NCBI RefSeq assembly: GCF_900114745.1
Contig: NZ_FOUB01000005.1
Coordinates: 78,161 to 142,160, forward strand
DNA from: Nitrosomonas communis
Lineage (GTDB): Bacteria > Pseudomonadota > Gammaproteobacteria > Burkholderiales > Nitrosomonadaceae
Length of the DNA: 64,000 nt
Direction: 5' to 3'
Shown: positions 20,122 to 28,399 of the stretch, in pieces
How the letters are laid out: each line of letters begins with the position of its first letter
How positions within the stretch are numbered: position 1 is the stretch's first letter
Translations under genes and position numbers: made by a program
Notes under the pieces: generated by a model
The model's database searches: none
What the model was told of the DNA's origin: nothing
Seen by the model: only the letters and a program-made list of their open reading frames with translations

Positions 20122-21432
20122 TTACCTGCTGGCGAAACTTCGGCGGATACGCAGGTTTGTATGTTCAAACCATCTCTTAATTCCTTTATGCGGAACTATA
20201 GTGTGTTCATTAAAAGGGGGTAACTCCACCGTTGATTTCAGTGAAGGAAAGTTTGCTTTAATGCGCGCTGAAATTTCTTGTTCAAATGCATCATATTCTT
20301 CAAAACCTTCCAATTTCATCGAGTCATAGTCATAACCGCGTTGCCTAGATTTTTGTCGTGCCTTTAGATGGTCGAGATAAGTAACGAAATTTTTTCCATA
20401 TTGAAGTCCCAGCACATGATAAATTGCCAGAACCGCAATATCAAGGTTTTCAGAGAAAATCTCAGATGATACCAACACTAACTTATCAGCGGGTATTGTC
20501 GTTCTGCAGAGATGCACCAACCGGCTACTATCTTCGCGCATGCGCGCAATTACCTTATCTGACCATTCAGGGATTGACAGTGGATCAATACCGGTTTTAG
20601 ATAAAGTCGACATTCTGATCAAAGCGAGTAAGGAAGGCATAAAGTAATTAGAAGGGCGCGCGATTAATATAAAGCGTGCTTCAGGAAACATTTTTATCAG
20701 CGCTGGGATTTTCTTGTGACTTGTGACTTCCTTAGAGACAAAATATCTTGACTCCGGCCCACGTAAATAAAGAATCTTTTGCAGAACCTTCTTGTAGCTG
20801 CGAAGCATTCTTTGTTGTACGCTTTGAGGAAGTTCTGGGAAATTATCTAAGTGCGGTAGGATGGCCGGATATGGAAAGCGCAGAAAAATAAAAAAGTGAT
20901 GAAGATAATTTTCCTCGAAAAATATTCCATCCTCTTCCCAGTCTGCTAGTGTATTGGGATGCATTTTCGCAGCTAGTTTTCCAGCTTCCGATTTGGACCA
21001 GTAATTTAAGTTCTTCAGATTGTTGTCTAATCCCAGAGCCTTAATAAATTTTTGCATTGATATAAAAGGATAACGCCATTCAATATGGCGCATTGCAAAG
21101 AAGTTTTGGTCGTCAGCGGCTAGCGTTCGATGTAAAAAAGTCGTTCTGCAACGCGGCATCCCAATGATAAAGATGGGTTGGATGATGCGCTTGCGGTAAT
21201 GAGGATAGAGGATTTCATCCAGATACCAAAGAAATGTCGAAAAGGGTACAGTGATCAAAACTCTGATCAGAAAAGCAATCTGTTTTAGCTTGGCGCGCCA
21301 AGTACTCGGTGAGCATAAGACCGTTTTCCAGAGAAGGAGGTAGGTTCTCCAGTAAGGAAAAGGTGCAAGCATGATTCCTACAGCATAAACAAAAATAACA
21401 AATAAAACTGATGCCAAGAAAGAGGAAAACAT
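20122..21432 (-). CDS. Sulfotransferase family protein, membrane-anchored
   Basis: From the ATG at 21432 the product has 436 aa; a GTG four codons upstream is possible. A membrane anchor lies near the N-terminus (about 4-25) with a second hydrophobic stretch near 55-75. FIIGMPRCRTTFLHRTLA matches the 5'-PSB loop of PAPS-dependent sulfotransferases (usual form GxPRSGTTxLHxLL, here with Cys-Arg in place of Ser-Gly). RFILIARPSNYFMPSL stands where the 3'-phosphate binding R...P.S segment is expected. It would move sulfate from PAPS to an acceptor. It is divergent from the mbtH-PPTase genes, 110 nt apart, so it may tailor the NRPS product or a lipid or glycan; this is inference. Confidence 0.8.
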   Translation of the reverse strand: MFSSFLASVLFVIFVYAVGIMLAPFPYWRTYLLLWKTVLCSPSTWRAKLKQIAFLIRVLITVPFSTFLWYLDEILYPHYRKRIIQPIFIIGMPRCRTTFLHRTLAADDQNFFAMRHIEWRYPFISMQKFIKALGLDNNLKNLNYWSKSEAGKLAAKMHPNTLADWEEDGIFFEENYLHHFFIFLRFPYPAILPHLDNFPELPQSVQQRMLRSYKKVLQKILYLRGPESRYFVSKEVTSHKKIPALIKMFPEARFILIARPSNYFMPSLLALIRMSTLSKTGIDPLSIPEWSDKVIARMREDSSRLVHLCRTTIPADKLVLVSSEIFSENLDIAVLAIYHVLGLQYGKNFVTYLDHLKARQKSRQRGYDYDSMKLEGFEEYDAFEQEISARIKANFPSLKSTVELPPFNEHTIVPHKGIKRWFEHTNLRIRRSFASR

Positions 21433-21542
21433 GCTCAATCCCACAATTAAAAATAATAAATTTATGATGTATAATTATAATGAAAAATAAATATGTAATA
21501 TAGATAAAGCTAGACTTGGCATTTAACTTTTCAAAGAATTTT

Positions 21543-21770
21543 ATGAATAAGCTAGAAAACGAGCATTTTAATGATGATCTCTATGAGGTTGTTGTTAATC
21601 ATGAGCAACAATATTCAATTTGGCCTAATGACAGAGAAATACCTTTAGGTTGGCATAAAGTTGGTCAATCTGGTGGGAAACAAAAATGCTTAGAGTATAT
21701 TGCTTCAGTTTGGGAAGATATGCGCCCACTTTCACTTCGCCGTAAAATGGAAAAAGAATCTCTATCTTGA
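21543..21770 (+). CDS. MbtH-like NRPS accessory protein
   Basis: MbtH-like proteins bind and activate NRPS adenylation domains. From the ATG at 21543 the protein has 75 aa, close to the family's ~70; a TTG nine codons upstream would lengthen it. The signature is intact: [15 protein letters not shown], then [29 protein letters not shown]. The conserved tryptophans and the NxExQxSxWP core are visible. It stands right before the phosphopantetheinyl transferase gene and points to the NRPS on the other strand at 28.4-36.1 kb as its partner. Confidence 0.95.
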   Translation: MNKLENEHFNDDLYEVVVNHEQQYSIWPNDREIPLGWHKVGQSGGKQKCLEYIASVWEDMRPLSLRRKMEKESLS

Positions 21771-21863
21771 CCTACAAACTCACAATTTAGAGTAACTTAA
21801 ATAGTTAGTTGAATTTGATGTTGAATATTAAATTTGTCATTCTTGCATTCATATCAAGCTAGC

Positions 21864-22637
21864 ATGAGTTTTGTACCAGAGCGGGATCCTTGGCTGGTTG
21901 TCGTTGAGTTATCCTGTTCGGATGATACTCCTCTGCCCAGCATCCATTTGTTGAATGAATTGGAAAAAAATAGAGTCAGTCGTTTCCTGCGAATCAATGA
22001 TCAAAGGAGTTTCATCGCTGCTCACACGTTGAAACGATTAATGCTTTCCGAAGCTACTGATGAAGAGCCGGCGTTTTTACAATTTAGCACCAGTGAATTC
22101 GGTAAACCAGAATTGGTTGGGCAAGACGTAATACATTTTAATATTTCTCATACACATGGCATGGTGGCGGTTGTCTGTTCGAAGTTTGAATCAATTGGTG
22201 TCGATGTAGAGCGCTTGCAAACTATCGAATTGGATATGCTCTGGATGAATCATGTTTTTACAAACGAGGAAATTGAAGCAATTAGAAAAGCTCCGGATAG
22301 TATGTTAGCTCTCATGAGGCATTGGACTGCGAAGGAGGCAGTGATGAAGGCTGATGGCAGGGGGATGTCATTGCCGATGAATGAAATAAGAATAATAGAA
22401 AAATTCGCCATCTCGCCCGACTCACTCTGGAAGCTGAGGCAATATTACCCTTCTCCATACCATGTTTTATCTTTAGCCTATAAACAATCGAATAGCACTA
22501 CAACAGAAAAATCACCAGTAATATGTTTCTCCATAGATGAGGAGGAACTTTGGAGATGGGCTGAAAGCGGTTATCTCCCTCAACAATGGGCAGTTGTAAG
22601 TGAAGTATGTTCATCTCAATACAATCTTCTACCTTAA
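21864..22637 (+). CDS. Sfp-type 4'-phosphopantetheinyl transferase
   Basis: This enzyme loads the phosphopantetheine arm of CoA onto carrier-protein serines, here most likely the two PCP domains of the NRPS. From the ATG at 21864 it has 257 aa; a TTG ten codons upstream extends the frame. The paired family motifs are SIGVDVERL (Mg-binding Asp) and RHWTAKEAVMKADGRGM (WxxKEAxxK), and the N-terminal half holds FGKPEL and HFNISHTHGMVAVV, the P2-like substrate motif. The length and both halves match the Sfp/Gsp type rather than AcpS. The downstream aminotransferase starts 25 nt after the stop. Confidence 0.95.
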   Translation: MSFVPERDPWLVVVELSCSDDTPLPSIHLLNELEKNRVSRFLRINDQRSFIAAHTLKRLMLSEATDEEPAFLQFSTSEFGKPELVGQDVIHFNISHTHGMVAVVCSKFESIGVDVERLQTIELDMLWMNHVFTNEEIEAIRKAPDSMLALMRHWTAKEAVMKADGRGMSLPMNEIRIIEKFAISPDSLWKLRQYYPSPYHVLSLAYKQSNSTTTEKSPVICFSIDEEELWRWAESGYLPQQWAVVSEVCSSQYNLLP

Positions 22638-22662
22638 CTTTAAGCAAAAGAAAGTGACCAAA

Positions 22663-23952
22663 ATGGAATATAAATATATAAGAGATACTTATGCGTGCCC
22701 TAGTGATGAATCGAAAATGTACGATGAGTTTCTAATGCCTGTAAGTTCAAAAGGAATGTGGGTCTGGTTTGATGAACAGGATGAACCCTATTTGGATTTA
22801 GTGCTTAACTATAGTTCTGTAAATTTTGGGCATTGCTATCCGCCAATTGTCAGTATAGTCAAGGAAGTAATAGAAAGGGTAGATCAAATTCATTCATTTC
22901 ATACAAAAGACAAACTTGAATTGAGTGAATATTTTTCCAAAAAGGTAAGCAAAAGTGAAAATTATGTTACCTATTTCAATGTAGGAGGTTCGGCAGCTGT
23001 TTCTGATGCCATTAGGTTATGTCGTTATGCTACCGGTAAAAGATATGTTATCTCGTTTGATGGCTCCTTTCATGGTGTAAGTGATGGGGCAGTCTCTGTA
23101 ACAGATAAACGCTTGGTAGTAAAGGATCAATTTGGAATTCCTGTATCAGATTATACATTTTCCGTTCCGTTTCCTAGCAAGCATAATAATGTAACGATTA
23201 ATGATTCTCTAGAAAGAATTGAAAAACTTATCCTGGATTATGATGTTGCCGCAGTTATTGTTGAACCGGTACAAGGTGCAGGTGGATTCGTTATTCCCAA
23301 AGATTCTTTTCTTTTAGAGCTAAGCAATCTTTGCAAACGTAAAGATGTAAAATTAATTATTGACGAGATACAAGTGGGCTTCGGAAGAACAGGCTCTTTT
23401 TTTGCGCATCAGCAATTTGGAGTACATGAGCCAGATATCGTACTTCTATCAAAATCAATAGCAGGCGGCTATTTTCCAGTTAGTGCTGTCATAGCACGTC
23501 CCGAACTTTACTCGAAAGTGTCTCCTAGAGGCACTGCCTTCCAAACCACATTCAACAATAGCTCTTTTGGGTTAGGAATAGCGAATCAATTAATGAAATT
23601 AGTAGAAAAAGAAAAACTTTTTGATGGTTTGGTTGAAAAAGGTAAAGTTTTCCTCGAAAAAATAGCTTTTTTAAGCAATAGCCCTTATGTAGCTGATTTA
23701 AGAGGAATGGGATTTGCGATAGCCTTCGATATTATTGATCCGATATCAAAGTTGCCATCGGATCAATTAGCTAAAACATTCGTTTCTCAATGCTTAAAGG
23801 AGCATGTGATAACTTATGCGTGTGGCATCAATTTTAATAGTATCAAAATTATTCCATCATTAGTAATTACCGATGATGAAATGGATCTGGTAGCTGACAG
23901 ACTTAATAAATGCCTGCAAAGATTTCATGATTTTGTAAAGTTAGCAGCTTAA
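22663..23952 (+). CDS. Class III pyridoxal-phosphate aminotransferase
   Basis: The product of 429 aa (ATG at 22663, preceded by AAAGAAAG) is a fold type I, class III aminotransferase. The PLP lysine is Lys264 in SKSIAGGYFPVSAV, and Asp234 in IIDEIQVGFGRTG is the PLP nitrogen contact; VEPVQGAGGFVIP and NVGGSAAVSDAIRLCR are also family motifs. Relatives include diaminobutyrate, ornithine and omega-amino acid aminotransferases; the sequence alone does not tell the substrate. An ORF read from 22600 overlaps the PPTase gene and is less likely. Together with the following dehydrogenase it probably prepares an unusual building block for the NRPS. Confidence 0.85.
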   Translation: MEYKYIRDTYACPSDESKMYDEFLMPVSSKGMWVWFDEQDEPYLDLVLNYSSVNFGHCYPPIVSIVKEVIERVDQIHSFHTKDKLELSEYFSKKVSKSENYVTYFNVGGSAAVSDAIRLCRYATGKRYVISFDGSFHGVSDGAVSVTDKRLVVKDQFGIPVSDYTFSVPFPSKHNNVTINDSLERIEKLILDYDVAAVIVEPVQGAGGFVIPKDSFLLELSNLCKRKDVKLIIDEIQVGFGRTGSFFAHQQFGVHEPDIVLLSKSIAGGYFPVSAVIARPELYSKVSPRGTAFQTTFNNSSFGLGIANQLMKLVEKEKLFDGLVEKGKVFLEKIAFLSNSPYVADLRGMGFAIAFDIIDPISKLPSDQLAKTFVSQCLKEHVITYACGINFNSIKIIPSLVITDDEMDLVADRLNKCLQRFHDFVKLAA

Positions 23953-23959
23953 AGTTAAT

Positions 23960-24877
23960 ATGAAACTACTTTATATCGGGGTTTGCAAAGAGAATCTCGA
24001 GAAATATTACCCATCTTATATTAAGGGAGAATTTTTAGAGGGTACATTTACTGAGGGCGAACTGGTAAATACAATAAAAATTAAAAATATTGACGTGTTG
24101 ATGATAGATGTCTTTCATTTAACCTTTTCAAAATATTTATTACAGCAATTAAAGGGGCAAGTGAAATTAATTAATTTTCAATATCAGTCTATTGATTCTT
24201 TGATTGATTTAGATGAAGCAAAGAATTGTGGTATTGAAGTTTTAAGTTTACCTAAAGACCTTTATTGTAATGAAGTTGCTGAGTTTGCAGTTACTCAACT
24301 GCTATGTGCTTGTAAGAACATGATTCAATTTGACAAATCTGTTAAAAATGGGGAGTGGAATCAAGCGACCAGTACGAATTTCACATTGCGAGGCAAAACT
24401 CTTGGCGTTGTGGGCTTTGGGAAGATTGGCAGACGGATAGTTGAGCTATGCAATGGATGGGGAATGAAAATTTTAGTTACACGTAAGCATTTGAATAAGG
24501 ATGAAGATATTGAGAATGTAACTTTTGTCAACTTTCCATATTTAATTGAAAACAGTCATTTCATAATTTTTGCTCTTCCCATCAAGAGCGACACTTTCCA
24601 TATGTTGAATGAGAGTCATGTTGAGAAGATATGCAGCAATTCGATCATAGTCAACATTTCAAGAGGAAATATTGTGGATGAGATAGCTATAGCTAAGTCT
24701 TTAAGATCTGGTAAGTTGCATAGATATTGTGCAGATGTATTTTCGCATGAACCAATAAATATAGACCACCCCTTGCTCAAAAGCGAGAAGACTTTATTAT
24801 CCCCGCATATAGCTTGGGCTACTGAAGAAACTCTGAAAAAGACCTTTAATGTATGGTTCCATCAGATGGCTATTTAA
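23960..24877 (+). CDS. D-isomer-specific 2-hydroxyacid dehydrogenase
   Basis: A 305-aa NAD-dependent dehydrogenase of the D-2-hydroxyacid family. The Rossmann motif is LGVVGFGKIGRRIVELC (near residue 150). The catalytic Arg is in NISRGNIVDE, the Glu in the FSHEPI stretch, and the His in LLSPHIAWATEE. The gene is AT-rich, follows the aminotransferase stop by 7 nt and is surely in the same operon. It may interconvert a 2-oxoacid and a 2-hydroxyacid for incorporation into the peptide; no substrate can be named. Confidence 0.85.
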   Translation: MKLLYIGVCKENLEKYYPSYIKGEFLEGTFTEGELVNTIKIKNIDVLMIDVFHLTFSKYLLQQLKGQVKLINFQYQSIDSLIDLDEAKNCGIEVLSLPKDLYCNEVAEFAVTQLLCACKNMIQFDKSVKNGEWNQATSTNFTLRGKTLGVVGFGKIGRRIVELCNGWGMKILVTRKHLNKDEDIENVTFVNFPYLIENSHFIIFALPIKSDTFHMLNESHVEKICSNSIIVNISRGNIVDEIAIAKSLRSGKLHRYCADVFSHEPINIDHPLLKSEKTLLSPHIAWATEETLKKTFNVWFHQMAI

Positions 24878-25167
24878 AAAATATTAGGGAACTCATCTTC
24901 AGTTTGCTTGAATGCAATTTTTAATGCCAGGGGATTTAAGTCAAGAGAGCCATCCATAATCATGGATTAACTTATCTTTTATAATTTTATTTAATATGAT
25001 AAAAGAATATTATTTGAATATTTTATTATTCCTTTTAAAAGAATAGGATTATAAAGACGAAAAGTTAAGCTTATATAATATGACTGAGGTTAAACCTTCA
25101 GCTATTATTTTCATTACCACATTCCTTGATTACATAATCCTCTCATGAGTAAATTGTTTACAAGCTT

Positions 25168-25270
25168 ATTCCATTTCCAAATCAAAAATGACGCGAAGGC
25201 GAGCTGCAGACAATATCAATAATACAGCAAGGTGAAGCCGACAAGGTCAGTTTTGATTTGGAAATGAAAT
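25168..25270 (-). repeat. Interspersed ~100-bp inverted-terminal repeat, copy 5
   Basis: It begins ATTCCATTTCCAAATCAAAA and ends TTTTGATTTGGAAATGAAAT, with core GACGCGAAGGCGAGCTGCAG and GGCAAGGTGAAGCCG-like bases. It is in the orientation of copy 1. It lies in the 450-base gap between the dehydrogenase and the TPR gene; apart from this repeat and AT-rich sequence I see no gene in that gap. Confidence 0.9.
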
Positions 25271-25327
25271 TAGTGATATAACATGCCAATTAACCCAGTG
25301 TAGCAGTCTTTTAAAAAAGGAAAATAT

Positions 25328-26512
25328 ATGTTTCAGTGGAATGCCAAAACAAAAAACCAAACCTCAGAAGTTGTGGAGCAAAACAGTAATTCTATTAATG
25401 TAGATCAGGAAACCACGACATCAATTCCGACAACTAATAAAAATATTGGCAAATTCGGGGGAGGGAAGGATCTAAATGCATCGTTTGAAGCTGCTCAAGG
25501 GTTAATAAAAGCAAAACGCTTTGATGAGGCTCAACAAGTTTTTGAGACTATCTTGAAGAAAAATCCTGATGTTGCGGCTGCTTATGTGGGTTTAGGCAAT
25601 ATTCTTGCTGCTAAAAAACAGTATGATGATGCGCTCGAACACTACTCCGCGGCTCTTCATGTAAAAAAGAATTTTGTGCCTGCACTTATCATGTCCGGAA
25701 ATGTATATGCACGTCAAAACCTCAATGAAAAGGCAATAGAAAAATTCAAGGAATCCATAAATATTAATCCTGCAATGGTAAATGCAAGTTTAGGATTGAG
25801 TCGAGTATATGCCAAGACTGGTCGACATGAAGATGCAATTGATTGCCTGAAAAAAGTGCTCGAGCAAAATCCCCAGCTTGAAGTAGCTCGGCTTATGCTG
25901 GCTAGAATCTATCAGCGTAAAGGGCTTCACGATGTTGCTCTACAAGAAACTACAAAAGCCACCACGAGTAATCCTGATTCTTGGCAAGCATTTCTAAGTC
26001 TTGCAAAGTTGCTTGTGGCACAAGGAAATTACAAGCAAGCTATTACCGCGTGCCAAAGTGCAATTGACTTAAAATCAGATAATGCTCAGCTTCACTGTAT
26101 CATGGGACGTTCCTACGCGGCGATGGGTGAATACGATCTAGCATTAAAGGCATTTAAAATAGCAAATGAGATTGCACCACGTCTTCTAGCCGCTAAGCTA
26201 GGGATTGCTCGTATGTACCTGGAACAAAATAATTTATCAGAAGGAAAGAAAATCCTAGTTGAGTTGAGCAAAGGCAATCGGAATTTAGGAGAAGTACATC
26301 GACTACTTGCTGAGATTATGATGCGTCAAAATTTATATGCCGATGCGATTGATGAGTTCAAAGCTGCGATTTTTCATGGCAAGGATCTAGAAAAAAAATA
26401 TCCAGAACTGCTCTCTATTCCTCATCGTTCAGGCGAAGAGCAGCAAACAGCAAAAGCTTATAAAGAAATTTTCGATAGAATTGTAACCTCTTCTTCTATT
26501 AAACAGGCTTAG
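25328..26512 (+). CDS. Tetratricopeptide repeat protein
   Basis: The 394-aa protein has a polar N-terminal stretch of about 50 residues (Asn/Thr/Gln rich) and then some nine tandem TPR units from about 55 to 370, for example AAAYVGLGNILAAKKQYDDA and ASLGLSRVYAKTGRHEDAID. There is no signal peptide, so it is probably cytoplasmic. TPR arrays mediate protein-protein contacts; the partner is not known. It lies between biosynthetic genes of the NRPS region and may belong to that cluster or be an independent neighbour. AAAAAGGAAAATAT ahead of the ATG gives a fair ribosome site. Confidence 0.85.
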   Translation: MFQWNAKTKNQTSEVVEQNSNSINVDQETTTSIPTTNKNIGKFGGGKDLNASFEAAQGLIKAKRFDEAQQVFETILKKNPDVAAAYVGLGNILAAKKQYDDALEHYSAALHVKKNFVPALIMSGNVYARQNLNEKAIEKFKESININPAMVNASLGLSRVYAKTGRHEDAIDCLKKVLEQNPQLEVARLMLARIYQRKGLHDVALQETTKATTSNPDSWQAFLSLAKLLVAQGNYKQAITACQSAIDLKSDNAQLHCIMGRSYAAMGEYDLALKAFKIANEIAPRLLAAKLGIARMYLEQNNLSEGKKILVELSKGNRNLGEVHRLLAEIMMRQNLYADAIDEFKAAIFHGKDLEKKYPELLSIPHRSGEEQQTAKAYKEIFDRIVTSSSIKQA

Positions 26513-26734
26513 GATGTTACATTTTTAATAAAAAGAAATGCTTATTAATTTTTTTCTGCAGAATAAAAATAAAAACCCAAATAAAGATTGAATATCATCT
26601 TCGTATGATTTTGGTATTCAATTTAATATTTATTCCAGAAAATCAATTATAGATATGCTAGTGAAGTATAGTTCCAGCTTATATTAACCAAATATCACGG
26701 AAACTTTGGTGTAAATTGACAATAGTAATGGTGA

Positions 26735-27778
26735 ATGAGAAGACAGATGGGATTGAATAATTTACGCAATTTAATTCGAAAAGTATCATCAGCTCAAAGT
26801 TATCGAAATATAATCATTACTATCATTAGAGCAAAAACATCGCTCATTAGTTTATTTTGCTCGGTCATCTTGACCTCAGGTATCGTGAATGCAGCCAATG
26901 TATACAGCATCCAGTGGATTACACCTCCCGCTACTGCACCGGGTTTAAAGCAACAATTTTTTCACAGCAATGCAGCTAAACAAAATGTTAGTTATCATAT
27001 TTATTTTCCAGATGCATACCATATTCAGAAAGAGAGACGTTTTCCGGTAATTTATTGGTTGCATGGGCACACCGGTGGCGTAGAGCATTTGCCAATGCTG
27101 GCCAAGTATTTTGACCAAGCTATAAAAAATGGCAAATTACCACCAGTACTGCTGGTGTTTCCCAATGGAATGGCTGAAAGTATGTGGTGTAATTCAAAAG
27201 ACGGTGCTGTACCGATGGAAACAGTAATCATCAATGAATTAATACCTCATATAGATCAGACTTACCGTACCATCCAATCTCGTCATGGTAGGCTTATTGA
27301 AGGTTTCAGCATGGGGGGATATGGTGCTGCACGTTTGGGTATTAAGTATTCTGATATCTTTGGTGCAGTATCTATACTGGGAGCTGGACCAATGCAATTG
27401 GATTTTACCGCATCCAAAGGGCCTAAAGAAAAGGCCCCTGATCGCGTCAGGATAATGAAGAATGTTTATGGAAATGATCCTGCCTATTTTAGAGCTATGA
27501 GTCCATGGATACTAGGTGAGGAATATGCTGACAAAATACGTGCTCGTAAAAGTATTATTCGTATCGTAATCGGTGAGCAAGATAACATAAAAGGACCTAA
27601 TTTGGATTTTGCTGCACATTTAACACGGCTGAGAATGCCTCATGTCTTACGTGTTATTCCCAACGTTGGTCATGAGCCTATGAAACTTTATCAAGCTATA
27701 GGTGGAGCTAACTGGCGTTTTTATACAAAACTATTTAGAGATGCGAATCATGGTACTTTTCAGAAGCGCTTTAATTGA
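26735..27778 (+). CDS. Exported alpha/beta-hydrolase esterase (esterase D / PF00756-like)
   Basis: A 347-aa hydrolase with a long charged N-terminus and a hydrophobic signal segment at about 35-53 ending VNA. The nucleophile Ser192 sits in GFSMGGYGAARLG, the classic GxSxGG elbow; other family marks are PVIYWLHGHTGGVEHL, LLVFPNG and a C-terminal VGHEPMK histidine. The family includes S-formylglutathione hydrolase, feruloyl esterases and enterochelin esterases. Next to an NRPS with no thioesterase, a role in releasing, trimming or hydrolysing the product outside the cytoplasm is possible but unproven. Confidence 0.85.
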   Translation: MRRQMGLNNLRNLIRKVSSAQSYRNIIITIIRAKTSLISLFCSVILTSGIVNAANVYSIQWITPPATAPGLKQQFFHSNAAKQNVSYHIYFPDAYHIQKERRFPVIYWLHGHTGGVEHLPMLAKYFDQAIKNGKLPPVLLVFPNGMAESMWCNSKDGAVPMETVIINELIPHIDQTYRTIQSRHGRLIEGFSMGGYGAARLGIKYSDIFGAVSILGAGPMQLDFTASKGPKEKAPDRVRIMKNVYGNDPAYFRAMSPWILGEEYADKIRARKSIIRIVIGEQDNIKGPNLDFAAHLTRLRMPHVLRVIPNVGHEPMKLYQAIGGANWRFYTKLFRDANHGTFQKRFN

Positions 27779-27855
27779 TTCAATGCTCTTGGTATTCAAT
27801 TTCATTTCATCCAGATCAGAATATTTTAAGACATGAATGTTTTGTTGAAGGTCTA

Positions 27856-27958
27856 ATTCCATTTCTAAATCAAAACTGACTTTGTCGGCTTCACCTTGCC
27901 GTATTATTTATACTGTCTGCGGCTGGCCTTCGCGTCATTTTTGATTTGGAAATGGAAT
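27856..27958 (+). repeat. Interspersed ~100-bp inverted-terminal repeat, copy 6
   Basis: The cleanest copy: ATTCCATTTCTAAATCAAAA at the left end and TTTTGATTTGGAAATGGAAT at the right are near-perfect inverted repeats. The core has ACTTTGTCGGCTTCACCTTG and CTGCGGCTGGCCTTCGCG. It follows the esterase gene by about 80 nt. Confidence 0.92.
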
Positions 27959-28399
27959 AATAACGGCTGATCGTCTGCCATGGCGGAAAGACTTTAGGCC
28001 GCATGTCTCACTGGCAACCCGATTGCAGCAAATAGTAAATCACGTTAACCACGGCACAAAGACAGGCTTTGCGGGAGTGCCCCATTCTGGATGGCGGCGG
28101 TAAATGAGGTTTGATCTTTTCCTATGACGCGTTTGTCATATTACTTGCTTAACCTGACCGGTTATGCGCATACTCTTTCCGGGTGATGGACGTCCATACT
28201 GTTTGATCCTCCTGGTAAAGTTTCGATAACACTACCAGTGAGGCGAAGGATAAAGGGTTGGCCGCCACTCAGCCTTATTTCAGGAGTTTTGAAACAGACT
28301 CTTAGAAATTTATGCCATCTAATCTGATCGATTCGAGTCTGACTAGCGTAACGATGACCTTCCAAGGGCCGCCACTGGTAATAATATAGTCATTAACCT
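27959..28399. other. Non-coding gap between esterase and NRPS 3' end
   Basis: I see no supportable gene in these 440 bases. It is GC-richer than the flanking genes and contains short reading frames that stop quickly, so it may be degraded coding sequence of unknown origin. The NRPS stop codon is at 28400. Confidence 0.4.

Noticed and set aside
28162..28365. A 67-codon minus-strand open frame after the NRPS
   Set aside because: No family, no ribosome site, and within a gap that looks degraded.
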